Positions 16,616-26,186 are shown, counted from the stretch's first letter. The stretch: DNA of 64,000 bases from Oleomonas cavernae (GCF_003590945.1 NZ_QYUK01000011.1:710001-774000), one strand, 5' to 3'. The notes: a model not told the origin generated them from the letters alone. Numbers and translations: made by a program.

Positions 16616-18316
16616 TCACTGGCCGGCCTTGATGTCGTCGGCGACCTTCTCGGCGGCCATGATGGTCGTCAGCATGGTGTTGGCGCTGACGACGCTGGGC
16701 ATGATCGAGGCATCGACGACGCGCAGACCGCCGACGCCGATCACGCGGGCGTGCGGATCGACGACGGCATCGGGGTCGTCGGCGCGGCCGAGCCGGCAAG
16801 TGCCGCTCGCATGCCAGCTTCCGCAGGCATTCTCCACGATCCAGTCGCGGAGCGTGTTATCGGACGCCATCAGATCGCGCACGCTGGCGTCGGGGCTGAT
16901 GAGTGTCTCGATCATGGTTTTGCGCGCCAGCGATCCCGTGCCCATCACGCCGGCGGCGAGCAGGGTCAGGAACCAGTTCTTGCGGTTGACGGCGCCGAGC
17001 TTTCTCACCCGCTCCGAGAAGCTCGCGGGGAAGATTTCGGCGATGACGCCCGTCATCGCCGGCGAGGAGATGATGGTCGACAGCCGCTTCATGCCGTCCT
17101 CGAGCCGCACGAGGTCGCGTTCGTCCGAAAGCTGGCGGAAATTGATGAACGGCGCAGCGTCGGGGCTGGCACCCGTCAGGCGCACCAGGCCGGTCGAGTA
17201 GGGCTTGTTCACGCACACCAGGATCGATGCCAGGCGTTTGCCGAGCGGATGCCAGGCGGCGCGGTTCGAGGGCAGGATGAACATGTCGCCGGGGGTCGTG
17301 TTCGCCACCCCGGAGGTATAGCGCAAGCCCATCTGAATGTGCCGGCGCATGCTCGACGGCAGCCGGTTGCCGGGCCGCAAATAGGCCGCAAGCGCCACCA
17401 TGGGGTGGTCCTGCAAATTGGCGCCGACGCCGCGCCGATCGGCGCGCACCGCGATGCCATGTTCGCGCAGATGCGCAGCAGGACCGATCCCCGCCCGCAT
17501 CAGCAGGGGCGGCGTCTGCATCGCGCCGGCGCTGACGATGACCTCTCGTGCCCCGATCGTCCGCTCGCCGGCCGCATCGCGCACCACGATGCCCGTGGCC
17601 CTCACCCCGTCGAAGGTGATGCTGCGTGCTTCCGTCTCGGCCAGGATCGTGAGGTTGGGCCGGGCCCGCACCGTGGCAGTCAGATAGGCCCTGGCCGTCG
17701 ACATGCGCGTGCCGTCGGGATTGTTGATCGACATCGGGAAGAAGCCGTCACGCGGGTCGCCATTGTGGTCGCCGATATCCTTGAAGCCGAGGTCTTCGAG
17801 CGAGCGGGCGGTCGCCTGCGTGAACGGCGACCAGTCGGCGCGCGGAATGCGCCGGATCGGCATCGGACCGCTATCGCCGTGGAGCGGCGTGGCACCGAAA
17901 GTCATGTCGCGCTCGAGCTTGCGGTAATAGGGCAGGACGGCATCCCATCCCCAGCCCGCGGCACCTTTGGCTTCCCATTCCGAGAAATCCCACGGCAGGC
18001 CGCGGAAGGCGAACATGCCGTTGATGCTCGTGCCCCCGCCCATGACCTTCGCCTGCTCGTAGCGGCGGGGGGCGGTGGCGCGAACCTCGGGATCCATCAA
18101 ATGGACCTGAAGATTCTGCCAGTGATAGTCCCGGTTGAAATAGGCGACGATGGGATAGGAATCCAGGATGTCCGCGGGTTCCTTGCCGGGCGGCGTGTCG
18201 GGGCCGGCCTCGATCAAGGCGACCGAAAGCCGTGATTCTTCCGATAGCCGGGCGGCGAGCACGGCGCCCGCCGCACCGCCGCCGATGATGACATAGTCGA
18301 ATGTGGGGGAGGTCAT
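16616..18316 (-). CDS. GMC-family FAD oxidoreductase
   Basis: Enzyme of 566 residues. The FAD site is at the N-terminus (VIIGGGAAGAVLAARL), the GMC signature in KVMGGGTSINGMFAFRG, and the catalytic His/Asn pair in SWHASGTCRLG and SANTMLTTIM. The family oxidises alcohols (choline, polyols, sugars) to aldehydes or ketones. It starts 3 bases after one aldehyde dehydrogenase gene and lies 43 bases before another, so an alcohol-to-acid sequence is plausible. No dedicated D-hydroxyproline dehydrogenase is seen in the operon; whether this enzyme fills that step is open. Confidence 0.9.
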   Translation of the reverse strand: MTSPTFDYVIIGGGAAGAVLAARLSEESRLSVALIEAGPDTPPGKEPADILDSYPIVAYFNRDYHWQNLQVHLMDPEVRATAPRRYEQAKVMGGGTSINGMFAFRGLPWDFSEWEAKGAAGWGWDAVLPYYRKLERDMTFGATPLHGDSGPMPIRRIPRADWSPFTQATARSLEDLGFKDIGDHNGDPRDGFFPMSINNPDGTRMSTARAYLTATVRARPNLTILAETEARSITFDGVRATGIVVRDAAGERTIGAREVIVSAGAMQTPPLLMRAGIGPAAHLREHGIAVRADRRGVGANLQDHPMVALAAYLRPGNRLPSSMRRHIQMGLRYTSGVANTTPGDMFILPSNRAAWHPLGKRLASILVCVNKPYSTGLVRLTGASPDAAPFINFRQLSDERDLVRLEDGMKRLSTIISSPAMTGVIAEIFPASFSERVRKLGAVNRKNWFLTLLAAGVMGTGSLARKTMIETLISPDASVRDLMASDNTLRDWIVENACGSWHASGTCRLGRADDPDAVVDPHARVIGVGGLRVVDASIMPSVVSANTMLTTIMAAEKVADDIKAGQ

Positions 18317-18319
18317 GTC

Positions 18320-19798
18320 TCAACCGTGCGCATGCCAGAGGGTCTTGTAACGCAGGAAGCTCTCGAGCCCTGTCCGCCCCATTTCCTTGCCAAAGCCCGA
18401 ATGATTGAAGCCGCCCTGCGGGTGGCCGTAGCCGGGCTGCCGGCCATGGGTGTTGATCCAGACCGTGCCGGCTTCGATGCGGCGGGGCACCGACAGCGCC
18501 TTGCGGGCGTCGTCCGTGTAGAGGCTGGCGGCGAGGGCATAGAATGGATGGTTGGTCATCGCGATGCCTTCCTCCTCGTCGTCGAAGGGGTAGAGGGCGA
18601 CGACGGGGCCAAAAAACTCCTCGCGGAAGCCGACCGTGTGTTCGCCGACATTGCGCAGGATGGTCGGCTCGAAATAGGCGCCGGCGTTGTGGCTGCTGAA
18701 ACGGCCTCCGCCCGTGACGACCTCGCCGCCGCCGGCGATCGTTTCGGCCAGCATCCGCTCGATGCGCTGGGCCTGCCGTTCGGTGACGATGGGCGAGAGC
18801 GTCGTCGTCTCCTCCCAGGTAGGGCCGGGGCGACGGGCGCTCGCCAGGGCGATCAGGCGCTGGGTGAGTTCGTCCGCATGCCGTCGCGCCACGATGATGC
18901 GCGATCCCGCCGTGCATACCTGCCCGGCATTGGCAAGGAAGCCGTTGGCGATATTCTGGGCGACCGGCCCCAGGTCGCGCACATCCTGCAGGACGAGTTG
19001 AGGCGATTTGCCACCCAGTTCGAGGGTAATGGGTTTGGTTCCCGTCGCCGCCGCATCGGCCATGATCCTGGCCCCCGTGGCGGCCGATCCGGTGAAGGTG
19101 ACCTTGCGGATCAGGGGGTGGCGCACGAGCGCCGAACCGGTCGTCGGGCCCAGGCCCTGTACCACGTTGAAGAGGCCGACGGGAAGGCCGGCTTCGACCG
19201 CGATCTCGGCCAGCCGCGCGGCCGAGAAGGGGGTCAGTTCCGAAGGCTTCAGGACGACGGCATTGCCAACGGCGAGGGCCGGGGCCGACTTCCACACAGC
19301 GTTGATCAGCGGGAAGTTCCAGGCGGTGATGGATGCGACGATGCCGTAGGGCTCGGCCACCACCATGCAGGTGTCGCCCGGCCCGGTACCCACGACCGTG
19401 CCTTCGAGCTTGTCGGCATACTCGGCGAAATAGCGGATCGCGCCGGCCGCGCGAATGACGTCGCGCGCCAAGGTCTCGGCAATCGGTCGGGTCGAGGTCG
19501 CAGCCTCGAGCCGGGCGAATTCGACGCGCCTGGCCTCGAGGAGATCCGCCCAGCGGCGCAGGACGGCGGCGCGGTCCTGCGGATGCGCCGTCGCCCAGCC
19601 GGAGGTGCGCAGCGCCGCGTCCGCCGCACGGACGGCTTCGTCGACGACGGCTTCGTCCGCATCACGGATGATACCGATCTCGGCATGGTCGGCGGGGCGA
19701 ATGACCGCCACCGCCGTCCCACCACGCCCGATGCGGCGTCCGGCGATGATGTGATCGGCCGCAAGGTCGAGGGTGTTGGGGTCGAAGCTGTCGGACAT
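18320..19798 (-). CDS. NAD(P)-dependent aldehyde dehydrogenase
   Basis: Enzyme of 492 residues with ALDH motifs AWNFPLINAVWK, FTGSAATGARI, Glu260 in LELGGKSPQ, Cys295 in NAGQVCTAGSR and EEFFGPVVALYP. It is clearly different from the second dehydrogenase downstream. It starts 13 bases after the epimerase gene and ends 3 bases before the GMC gene. It may oxidise the semialdehyde of the amino-acid pathway or the product of the GMC enzyme; sequence alone does not decide. Confidence 0.9.
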   Translation of the reverse strand: MSDSFDPNTLDLAADHIIAGRRIGRGGTAVAVIRPADHAEIGIIRDADEAVVDEAVRAADAALRTSGWATAHPQDRAAVLRRWADLLEARRVEFARLEAATSTRPIAETLARDVIRAAGAIRYFAEYADKLEGTVVGTGPGDTCMVVAEPYGIVASITAWNFPLINAVWKSAPALAVGNAVVLKPSELTPFSAARLAEIAVEAGLPVGLFNVVQGLGPTTGSALVRHPLIRKVTFTGSAATGARIMADAAATGTKPITLELGGKSPQLVLQDVRDLGPVAQNIANGFLANAGQVCTAGSRIIVARRHADELTQRLIALASARRPGPTWEETTTLSPIVTERQAQRIERMLAETIAGGGEVVTGGGRFSSHNAGAYFEPTILRNVGEHTVGFREEFFGPVVALYPFDDEEEGIAMTNHPFYALAASLYTDDARKALSVPRRIEAGTVWINTHGRQPGYGHPQGGFNHSGFGKEMGRTGLESFLRYKTLWHAHG

Positions 19799-19811
19799 GG
19801 GGGTTCCTGCC

Positions 19812-20819
19812 TCACACGCCCGTCAGGCGGAAACCCGCCTGGAACGGATCGTGCGGATCGAGGAGGAAGTTGAAGGTTCCGGTGAGATAGGCGCTGCCGG
19901 TCACCGTGCAGGTGATGGCGGGCGTATCGGCAAGCCTGGTCTCGCCGGTAATCCGGCCGGTGAAGACGGTATCGAGGATGCCGGCATGGCGCAGGGTGTC
20001 CCCGGCCTTCATCCGTCCCAGGCCGTGTAGCATCGCCATCCGCGACGCGGTCCCGGTGCCGCAGGGCGAGCGGTCGATGACGGTCGGCGGGCAGACCACG
20101 ACGTTGCGCGCGTCAGACGTGACGCCGTTGCCCGGGCCGGTCAGCTCGATCTGGTAGATCTCGTTGATGTGCGCCATCGTCGGATGCTGTACCGGCACGT
20201 CCTTGAGGGCGGCCCGCAATTCCGCTGCGGCGCCGACAAGTTGCCAGGCCTGTTCGGGCACGAGGTCGAGGCCGAGCTGTGCCGCATCGACGAGAAGGTA
20301 GAAGTCGCCGCCGAAGGCGATGTCGCCGCGAACCCGCCCGAAGCTGGGGGTTTCCAGCATCACGTCGCGCCGATAGAGAAAGGACGCGGGCATTTCGAGC
20401 GTGACGGAAACCGCCCGCCCGTTCTCGACGGCCACGCGGGCCGGCACGACCCCGGCCGGCGTGTCGAGGCGCACCAGCGTTTCGCCTTCGACGGCGCGGA
20501 TATAGCCGGCTTCGACAGCGATCGTGGCCACCGCCATGGCGCAATGACCGCACATCGGCGGATAGGTGTCGGGTTCCAGGATGATCATCCCGATATCGGC
20601 GTCGGGCGAGCAGGCCTCGGTCAGGACTGCCGCCGGCATGTTGAAGCTGCCGCGGGGTTCAAACAGCACCAGTTGCCGCAACTCGTCGCGGCTCATCAGA
20701 TCGGCGCGCTTCTCGACCATGGTCTTGCCGCGGATCGGGCCAAAGCCCGAGGTGATCAGGCGCAGCGGGCAACCTGCCGTGTGGCTGTCGATGCCCTGGA
20801 TGATGCGGGTGGATCGCAT
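19812..20819 (-). CDS. Proline-racemase-family enzyme, probably 4-hydroxyproline epimerase
   Basis: Enzyme of 335 residues. The two acid-base residues of the family are both Cys: Cys90 in PPMCGHCAMAVAT and Cys253 in DRSPCGTGTASR. Trans-3-hydroxyproline dehydratases replace the second one by Thr, so a racemase/epimerase is favoured. The DSHTAG motif is near residue 11. I chose the ATG at 20819, preceded by GAGG, 7 bases after the DapA-family gene. It would convert trans-4-hydroxy-L-proline to cis-4-hydroxy-D-proline. A second racemase domain is part of the fusion protein that begins this operon. Confidence 0.85.
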   Translation of the reverse strand: MRSTRIIQGIDSHTAGCPLRLITSGFGPIRGKTMVEKRADLMSRDELRQLVLFEPRGSFNMPAAVLTEACSPDADIGMIILEPDTYPPMCGHCAMAVATIAVEAGYIRAVEGETLVRLDTPAGVVPARVAVENGRAVSVTLEMPASFLYRRDVMLETPSFGRVRGDIAFGGDFYLLVDAAQLGLDLVPEQAWQLVGAAAELRAALKDVPVQHPTMAHINEIYQIELTGPGNGVTSDARNVVVCPPTVIDRSPCGTGTASRMAMLHGLGRMKAGDTLRHAGILDTVFTGRITGETRLADTPAITCTVTGSAYLTGTFNFLLDPHDPFQAGFRLTGV

Positions 20820-20826
20820 GGTCGCC

Positions 20827-21735
20827 TCACGCCAGAGAATGAATGACGTCGGCCACATGGGCCTCGTCGAGGATCGCCGCGACCTTGGCGGCCTGGGCGT
20901 CGGTGAAGGGCAGCAGCGGCTCGCGCGGTGTGCCCACGGGCTGGCCCAGGGCGTTCATGGTCGCCTTGATGCCGGCGTAGTAGCTGCCGGTCCGGAAGCA
21001 GCGATAGATCGCAAACAGTGCGGGTTCCAGACGGTCGGCGGTGGTCCGGTCGCCTGCCGCGCAGGCGTCGAAATAGCGACGGACCAGACGGCCGGACAGT
21101 TGATGCGCCATCGCGACGACGCCGACCGCGCCGACCGCCAGGGCCGAGCGGATCATGGTCTCATAGCCCACGAAGACGCTGAGCTCGCCGCCGACCCGGC
21201 GGGCGAGCTCGGTTACCTGCACGATATCGCCGGAGCTGTCCTTGATCGCGGCGACGGTGGGCAGTTCGGCAAGCCTTGCGACCTGCTCGGGGCCGATGTT
21301 CAGGCCGATGCGGCGCGGGCTGTTGTAGAGCATCACCGGCAGGCCGGAAGCGCCTGCCACGGCGCGGTAGAAGTGATCGACCTCGCGCTCGTCGGGAACG
21401 GCGTAGATCGGCGGCAGGGCGAGGATGCCGGTACAGCCGGCCGTCTCCGCCCGGCGGCACAGGTCGAGGACGAGGTCGGTGCGAAGATCGGAGACGCCCG
21501 CCAGGACCGGCACCCGGCCGTCCGCCGCGGCCACCGTCGCCTTGAACAGCGCTTCGCGCTCCTCGACCGTCATGGTGTAGAACTCGCCCGTGCTGCCGCA
21601 CACGATGACGCCATCGGCGCCGTTGGCGATGTTGGTGTCGACCAGCGCTTCAAACCGCTTGAAGTCGATCTTGCCGACGGCATCGAAGGGGGTGACGAGG
21701 ACACTGTGAATGCCCCGCCAATTGGAAGTGTTCAT
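20827..21735 (-). CDS. DapA-family lyase/deaminase
   Basis: Enzyme of 302 residues of the dihydrodipicolinate synthase/N-acetylneuraminate lyase superfamily. It shows the Schiff-base Lys165 in VAAIKDSSGD, Tyr137 in VMLYNSPRR and the substrate loop CGSTGEFYTMT. Next to a hydroxyproline epimerase the likely role is the pyrroline-4-hydroxy-2-carboxylate deaminase step, which gives 2-oxoglutarate semialdehyde. Other 2-oxo-acid lyase activities are possible. The start is 44 bases after the ABC ATPase gene. Confidence 0.85.
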   Translation of the reverse strand: MNTSNWRGIHSVLVTPFDAVGKIDFKRFEALVDTNIANGADGVIVCGSTGEFYTMTVEEREALFKATVAAADGRVPVLAGVSDLRTDLVLDLCRRAETAGCTGILALPPIYAVPDEREVDHFYRAVAGASGLPVMLYNSPRRIGLNIGPEQVARLAELPTVAAIKDSSGDIVQVTELARRVGGELSVFVGYETMIRSALAVGAVGVVAMAHQLSGRLVRRYFDACAAGDRTTADRLEPALFAIYRCFRTGSYYAGIKATMNALGQPVGTPREPLLPFTDAQAAKVAAILDEAHVADVIHSLA

Positions 21736-21779
21736 GCTCGGATCTCGCTGGTTTCCATGAATGAAAGGGAAGTGGCAGG

Positions 21780-22595
21780 TCAGCCCATCAGGGGCTTCAT
21801 CAGTTCGGCGGTCTCGTGGAAGCGGTTGACAAAGGCGCGGACGCGCTCGTTGGGCGGCCGGATCAGCACCTCTTGCGGTGTCCCGTCGGCTGCGATGGTG
21901 CCGGCGTCGAGGAACACCACCCGATCGGCAACCTCGAGGGCGAAGCCCAGCTCATGGGTGACGACCAACATCGTCATGCCCTCGCGGGCGAGGTCGATCA
22001 TGGTCTTGAGCACCTCACCGACGAGTTCCGGGTCGAGCGCCGAGGTCGGCTCATCGAACAGCATCAGCATCGGCTGCATGTTCAGCGCGCGGGCGATGGA
22101 CACCCGCTGTTTCTGCCCGCCCGAGAGCTGGTCGGGCCGCCGGTCGGCGAAATCCGCCATGCCGACCTTGGAGAGCAGGTCCAGGGCGCGGGCCCTGTTG
22201 GTGCTGTCGGCTTCGCGCAGCACCGTGCGCGGCCCCTCCATCACATTCGCCAGCACGTCCATGTGCGGGAAGAGGTTGAACTGCTGGAACACCATGCCGA
22301 TGCGGCTGCGCATGGCGTTGACCGCCCCGCGCGAGAGCCTGGCCTGGTCCTGGCCGTCCCTGATCTCAAAGAACGGCTTGCCATCGACGTTGATGCGGCC
22401 GCTGGAGGGCGTCTCGAGCAGGTTGACGCAGCGAAGCAGTGTGGTCTTGCCCGACCCGCTCGATCCGATCAAGGCGACGACCTCGCCGCGACGCACGGTC
22501 AGGTCGATCCCTTTGAGGACGTCATAGGACCCGTAGGATTTGCGCAGGCCCGCGATCTCGACCAGCGGGGTATCGCGAGGATCGGCGGTGTTCAT
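21780..22595 (-). CDS. Polar amino-acid ABC transporter ATPase
   Basis: ATPase of 271 residues of the GlnQ/HisP type: Walker [19 protein letters not shown]-loop [10 protein letters not shown], signature [15 protein letters not shown], Walker [16 protein letters not shown] and [15 protein letters not shown] chose the ATG at 22595, which overlaps the permease stop by 4 bases; the longer frame upstream is read-through. It energises uptake of the amino acid handled by the following enzymes. Confidence 0.9.
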   Translation of the reverse strand: MNTADPRDTPLVEIAGLRKSYGSYDVLKGIDLTVRRGEVVALIGSSGSGKTTLLRCVNLLETPSSGRINVDGKPFFEIRDGQDQARLSRGAVNAMRSRIGMVFQQFNLFPHMDVLANVMEGPRTVLREADSTNRARALDLLSKVGMADFADRRPDQLSGGQKQRVSIARALNMQPMLMLFDEPTSALDPELVGEVLKTMIDLAREGMTMLVVTHELGFALEVADRVVFLDAGTIAADGTPQEVLIRPPNERVRAFVNRFHETAELMKPLMG

Positions 22596-23245
22596 GCGCG
22601 TGTTCCCGTTGCTTCGAGGCGGCGCGCCAGATAGGTCAGCGGCACCAGGATGACGAGGAAGCCAACGCCGACGGCCGTGTAGACCTCCATCGGGCGATAG
22701 GTGAAGGAGGAGATGTAACTTGCCTGGTAAAGCAGGTCGGGAATGGTGATCACCGACAGGAGCGTCGTGTTCTTCATCTGGATGATGGTCTGGCCCGAGA
22801 GCGGCGGGATCATCCGGCGCACGGCCTGGGGCAGGATGATCCGGCGCATCGCCTGGAACTCGGACATGCCGAGGGCGCGCGAGGCATCTGCCTGTCCGCG
22901 ATCGATCGACTGGATGCCCGCGCGCAGGATCTCGGCGTAGTAGGAGGCGACATAGAGGCTGAGGGCGACGATGCCGGCCATCTCCTTCGAGATGTCGATG
23001 CCGCCGAAGATCGGCAGCGCGTAGTAACTCCATAAAAGCCAGACGAGCAGCGGGATGTTGCGGAAGAATTCGACGAAGGCGCGGCCGGCATAGCGCAGCA
23101 CGCGAAAGCGACTACGCAGCGCCATCGTCACGACCAGGCCGATCACGAGCCCGATGAGGGAGGTGACGATCGTGTATTTCAGCGTCGTCACCAAGCCCCA
23201 CCAAAGCAGGTGCTGGTTGGTGACCAGGATCGTCCAGTCGAACAT
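22592..23245 (-). CDS. Polar amino-acid ABC transporter permease
   Basis: Permease of 217 residues of the His/Glu/Gln type with five membrane segments. The ATPase-contact loop reads [23 protein letters not shown]. Only one permease gene is present where many such systems have two, so it should work as a homodimer. It begins 64 bases after the binding-protein gene. Confidence 0.9.
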   Translation of the reverse strand: MFDWTILVTNQHLLWWGLVTTLKYTIVTSLIGLVIGLVVTMALRSRFRVLRYAGRAFVEFFRNIPLLVWLLWSYYALPIFGGIDISKEMAGIVALSLYVASYYAEILRAGIQSIDRGQADASRALGMSEFQAMRRIILPQAVRRMIPPLSGQTIIQMKNTTLLSVITIPDLLYQASYISSFTYRPMEVYTAVGVGFLVILVPLTYLARRLEATGTRA

Positions 23246-23309
23246 GGCTGTTCCTCAACCCTTGTCGGGCGCGCCGGGATCGCAGGGACCCCGGCGCGCG
23301 AGCCGACGC

Positions 23310-24152
23310 TCAGAAGCTGAATTCGGTCGGCAGGACCGACAGGTCGATCCCGGCCTTTTCGAAGGCGGCATGGAGTTTGCCCTGGGCAAGGCCGAGGGCC
23401 CGCTGCTGGTTGACCCAGTTGACCAGCCAGTTGGCATAGCCTTCGTTGCCGTCTTCACGCTTGATGCCGATCATGGCCGGGTTGAGCAGCATGGGCTTGG
23501 GCAGGATGACCTCGCCATTGATCTGCTTTTGCACCTGGATGGCATCGAACACGGCGAGGATCATCACGTCGGCGCGATTGGCCTGGATTTCGAGCACACC
23601 GAGCGGGCGCTCTTCCACCGGGATGATCTGGGCCTTGGGCGTCAGCGCTTCGGCGATGACCTGCATCGTCCCGCCCTTCTGGACGACGATGCGCACCGAG
23701 GGATCGTTCAACTCCGCCCAGGTCCTCTTCTCGAAGCCCTTCTTGGCGACGATCGCCCAGGCGTCGGTGAAGAGCGGCGCATTGAGGTAGTCGACCACCA
23801 GGCCGCGCTTGGGATTGGGGTTGAGGCCGAAGACGATGTCGATCTTGTTTGCCTGGAAGTCCGCGGCAAGGTTGCCCCAGGTTGTCTCCACCGGCTCGAC
23901 TTTCACGCCCAGCAGGGTGGCGATGTCGGTCGCCCAATCCACGTAGAAACCGCTCCAGTTGCCGGTGGCGGGATCCTTGATGTAGCCGGGTTCTTCACCC
24001 ACCATGACCGGGAATTTGAGCACGCCGCTCGACTTGATCCGGTCGAGCGTGGCATTCGGGTCAGCCATGGCGTGCGACGCCGTCAGGGCAATCGCCATCA
24101 AAAGGGCGAGGACGAAAGCCGGCAGCGATAGCAGTCTTTTTACATATGTCAT
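23310..24152 (-). CDS. Amino-acid ABC transporter substrate-binding protein
   Basis: Periplasmic family-3 binding protein of 280 residues, with a signal peptide cut near SHAMA-DPN (about residue 30). The binding domain follows (GYIKDPATGNWSGFYVDWA ... IDIVFGLNPNPKRGLVVDY). It starts 48 bases after the regulator-racemase fusion gene. The ligand is not predictable from sequence; hydroxyproline or another proline-like compound is inferred from the operon. Confidence 0.88.
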   Translation of the reverse strand: MTYVKRLLSLPAFVLALLMAIALTASHAMADPNATLDRIKSSGVLKFPVMVGEEPGYIKDPATGNWSGFYVDWATDIATLLGVKVEPVETTWGNLAADFQANKIDIVFGLNPNPKRGLVVDYLNAPLFTDAWAIVAKKGFEKRTWAELNDPSVRIVVQKGGTMQVIAEALTPKAQIIPVEERPLGVLEIQANRADVMILAVFDAIQVQKQINGEVILPKPMLLNPAMIGIKREDGNEGYANWLVNWVNQQRALGLAQGKLHAAFEKAGIDLSVLPTEFSF

Positions 24153-24200
24153 CGTAGTCCCCTCTGTTTCATCGCGTGGATTACGCCTGGAACCCTGGCC

Positions 24201-26108
24201 TCATCGGCACAGGAAGCCTTGTGGGAGCGGGTCGTTCGCCTCGACAATCAGGGTCGAGAAGCCGCTGAGATGGGCGCGGCCGGTGATGCGGGGAATGATC
24301 GCCGGCCGGCCGGTCACGGCCGTGTCGGCAGCGACCTCTCCCAGGAAAGGCACGCCGAGGACATTCTCGATCTCGTATTGCTCGCCGGCCTGCAGCCGGC
24401 CTTTGAGGCACAGCTCCGCCATCCGCGCCGAAAGGCCCGTCCCGCAAGGCGAACGGTCGTATTTGTTGCGTTCCAGGATCACGAGCTGGCGCGGCCGGGC
24501 GCCCTGTCGTTCCTCATAGAAGAGCGTGCTGTCGATGGCCTCGATGCCGATGCCAAGGCCCGGCAGCCGGGCGTTGACGGCCTCCTTGATGCGCGCGCCC
24601 AGTTCCATCAGGCGTGAAACGCTATCGGGCACGATGGACAGGTCAAAGTCCGCCACATCGACGGTTGCATACCAGCCGCCGCCATAGGCGAGGCTTGCCG
24701 TGCAGCCAGGCGCGATTTCGGGCAGGGCCAATTCCTCGAGGCCGACATAACTCGGCACGTTCTCGATCGTGATGTTGTCGGCCGAGCCGTACCGTCCAAG
24801 TTCCACTTGCACGATCCCGGCGGGAACCTCGAGGCTGAAGGAGGTGGCGCTGCCCAGGCGCCCGAGCGCCGAGAGAACGCGGGCATAGCCGATCGTGCCG
24901 TGGCCGCACATGTCGAGATATTTGTAGGACGAGACGAAGATCGCGCCGAAGTCGGCCTGTTCCGACTTGACCGGCACCAGGCCGAAGGTCGCCGCATGGC
25001 CGCGGGGTTCGTGCAACAGCAGGGAGCGCAGCCGGTCGTGGTGCTCGATGAAGCGATCACGCTTCTCGCGCACGGTCGCCCCTTCGAGGCCCTCCAGCGG
25101 TTCGATGAGAATCCGGGTCGGATGCCCCGCCGTATGGGTGTCGACGACCCGGAACGTCTCGCACCCCTCGGGCAGGTCGAGGGCCAAGGCCTGTTCGCCG
25201 ATGCCGCTGCCGATGGGCAGGTTGAGGTTCAGCGCGCGGGTGAATGACTTTTGCTCGAGCGAGGCAAGGCGCCGCTGATCGGTATTGACCCACAGGACGA
25301 CGGCCGGCTCGGCGCCTGGATTGCGCCAGCGGTGTTGCCGGGTGCTGTCGAAGTAGGCGCTGTCGCCGGCACCCAGGATTTCCGCTTCCTCGCCATCAAG
25401 GGCCAGCTCGAAAGCGCCTTCCAGGACGTGGATCAGCTCCTGCCCCTCGTGTGAATAATAGCCTTCGCTTTCGGCGCCGGGCCTGATGGTCCAGATCTCG
25501 CAGTCCATCATCTGCTCGCTGACCGTGAGCTGCTCGACGGACACGCCGGGTCCGAAGGAGCCGATGATGCGCCCCCGGCCGCGCCGGATGATCGGCTGGC
25601 CCCGCGTGCTGGTGCCGCCCAGGAGATCGGCCAGCGTGTGGTTGAACAGCCGGGCGATGGCGGCGAGGCGCGACGGCGACGGGAAGGCGGCGCCCCGTTC
25701 GAACATGCTCAAGTGGGAGGCGGCGACACCCGTCTTCTCGGCCACCTGCCGCAGGGAGAGACCAGCTTCGAGCCGAAGCGCGCGCACCCGGGCGCCGATG
25801 CGGTCCGCCAGCGGCTCGACCTCCACCGCGCCGGGCGCCTGCAGTTCGCTGAACAGCGCGGTCTGCTTTTCGGCGAGCGCCCGCTTCACCCCGGCGATGC
25901 TGTAGCCGTAGACGCGGCGAAGGCGGTTGATCTCGACGATGCGCTGGATGGTGTCGTCCCCGAAGGTCCGCCTTCCACCGGTGGATTTCGCCGGCTCGAT
26001 AAGCCCCTGCTGCTCCCACGATCGCAGCGTCGAGGCGTTCACGCCCGTGACGCTGGCTACGTGCCCGATCGAGTAGGGCTTGCGCTGGTCGTCGTCCGCT
26101 TCGTCCAC
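24201..26108 (-). CDS. MerR HTH - XRE HTH - cupin - proline racemase fusion protein
   Basis: One continuous frame of 635 residues with four domains. Residues 11-80 are a MerR-type winged helix (YSIGHVASVTGVNASTLRSW). Residues 103-163 are an XRE/Cro HTH (LSLRQVAEKTGVAASHLSMF). Residues 200-275 are a cupin (EGQELIHVLEGAFELAL). Residues 318-635 are a whole proline-racemase-family domain. Both catalytic Cys are kept: Cys401 in DMCGHGTIG and Cys555 in DRSPCGTGLS. The first three domains alone form a known type of one-component regulator. The last is the size of a complete epimerase and resembles the separate enzyme at 19812-20819. It is the first gene of the operon, so it may sense the substrate by binding or converting it. 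The start is a GTG; the long continuous frame speaks against a chance join. Confidence 0.85.
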   Translation of the reverse strand: MDEADDDQRKPYSIGHVASVTGVNASTLRSWEQQGLIEPAKSTGGRRTFGDDTIQRIVEINRLRRVYGYSIAGVKRALAEKQTALFSELQAPGAVEVEPLADRIGARVRALRLEAGLSLRQVAEKTGVAASHLSMFERGAAFPSPSRLAAIARLFNHTLADLLGGTSTRGQPIIRRGRGRIIGSFGPGVSVEQLTVSEQMMDCEIWTIRPGAESEGYYSHEGQELIHVLEGAFELALDGEEAEILGAGDSAYFDSTRQHRWRNPGAEPAVVLWVNTDQRRLASLEQKSFTRALNLNLPIGSGIGEQALALDLPEGCETFRVVDTHTAGHPTRILIEPLEGLEGATVREKRDRFIEHHDRLRSLLLHEPRGHAATFGLVPVKSEQADFGAIFVSSYKYLDMCGHGTIGYARVLSALGRLGSATSFSLEVPAGIVQVELGRYGSADNITIENVPSYVGLEELALPEIAPGCTASLAYGGGWYATVDVADFDLSIVPDSVSRLMELGARIKEAVNARLPGLGIGIEAIDSTLFYEERQGARPRQLVILERNKYDRSPCGTGLSARMAELCLKGRLQAGEQYEIENVLGVPFLGEVAADTAVTGRPAIIPRITGRAHLSGFSTLIVEANDPLPQGFLCR

Positions 26109-26148
26109 AAGGCACCTACAGAACGTTTGTCGTTTTTATGAACTTGCA

Positions 26149-26186
26149 GATCATGTATAGGTATTTTGAACGAGTCAAGCATGATC
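26149..26186. promoter_or_regulatory. Inverted repeat upstream of the regulator-racemase gene
   Basis: GATCATG (26149-26155) and CATGATC (26180-26186) form a perfect 7-bp inverted repeat 41 bases before the GTG start. A minus-strand TTGACT (26178-26173) lies inside it and TATACA-like bases follow. The position fits an operator and promoter for an autoregulated operon. No regulator can be assigned from sequence alone. Confidence 0.4.

Noticed and set aside
16613-18235. 540-residue plus-strand frame over the GMC oxidoreductase
   Set aside because: The GMC gene on the other strand has every family motif; this frame is its antisense shadow.
2104-26108. Prophage
   Set aside because: No structural, lysis or replication phage genes appear; the content is transport and catabolism.
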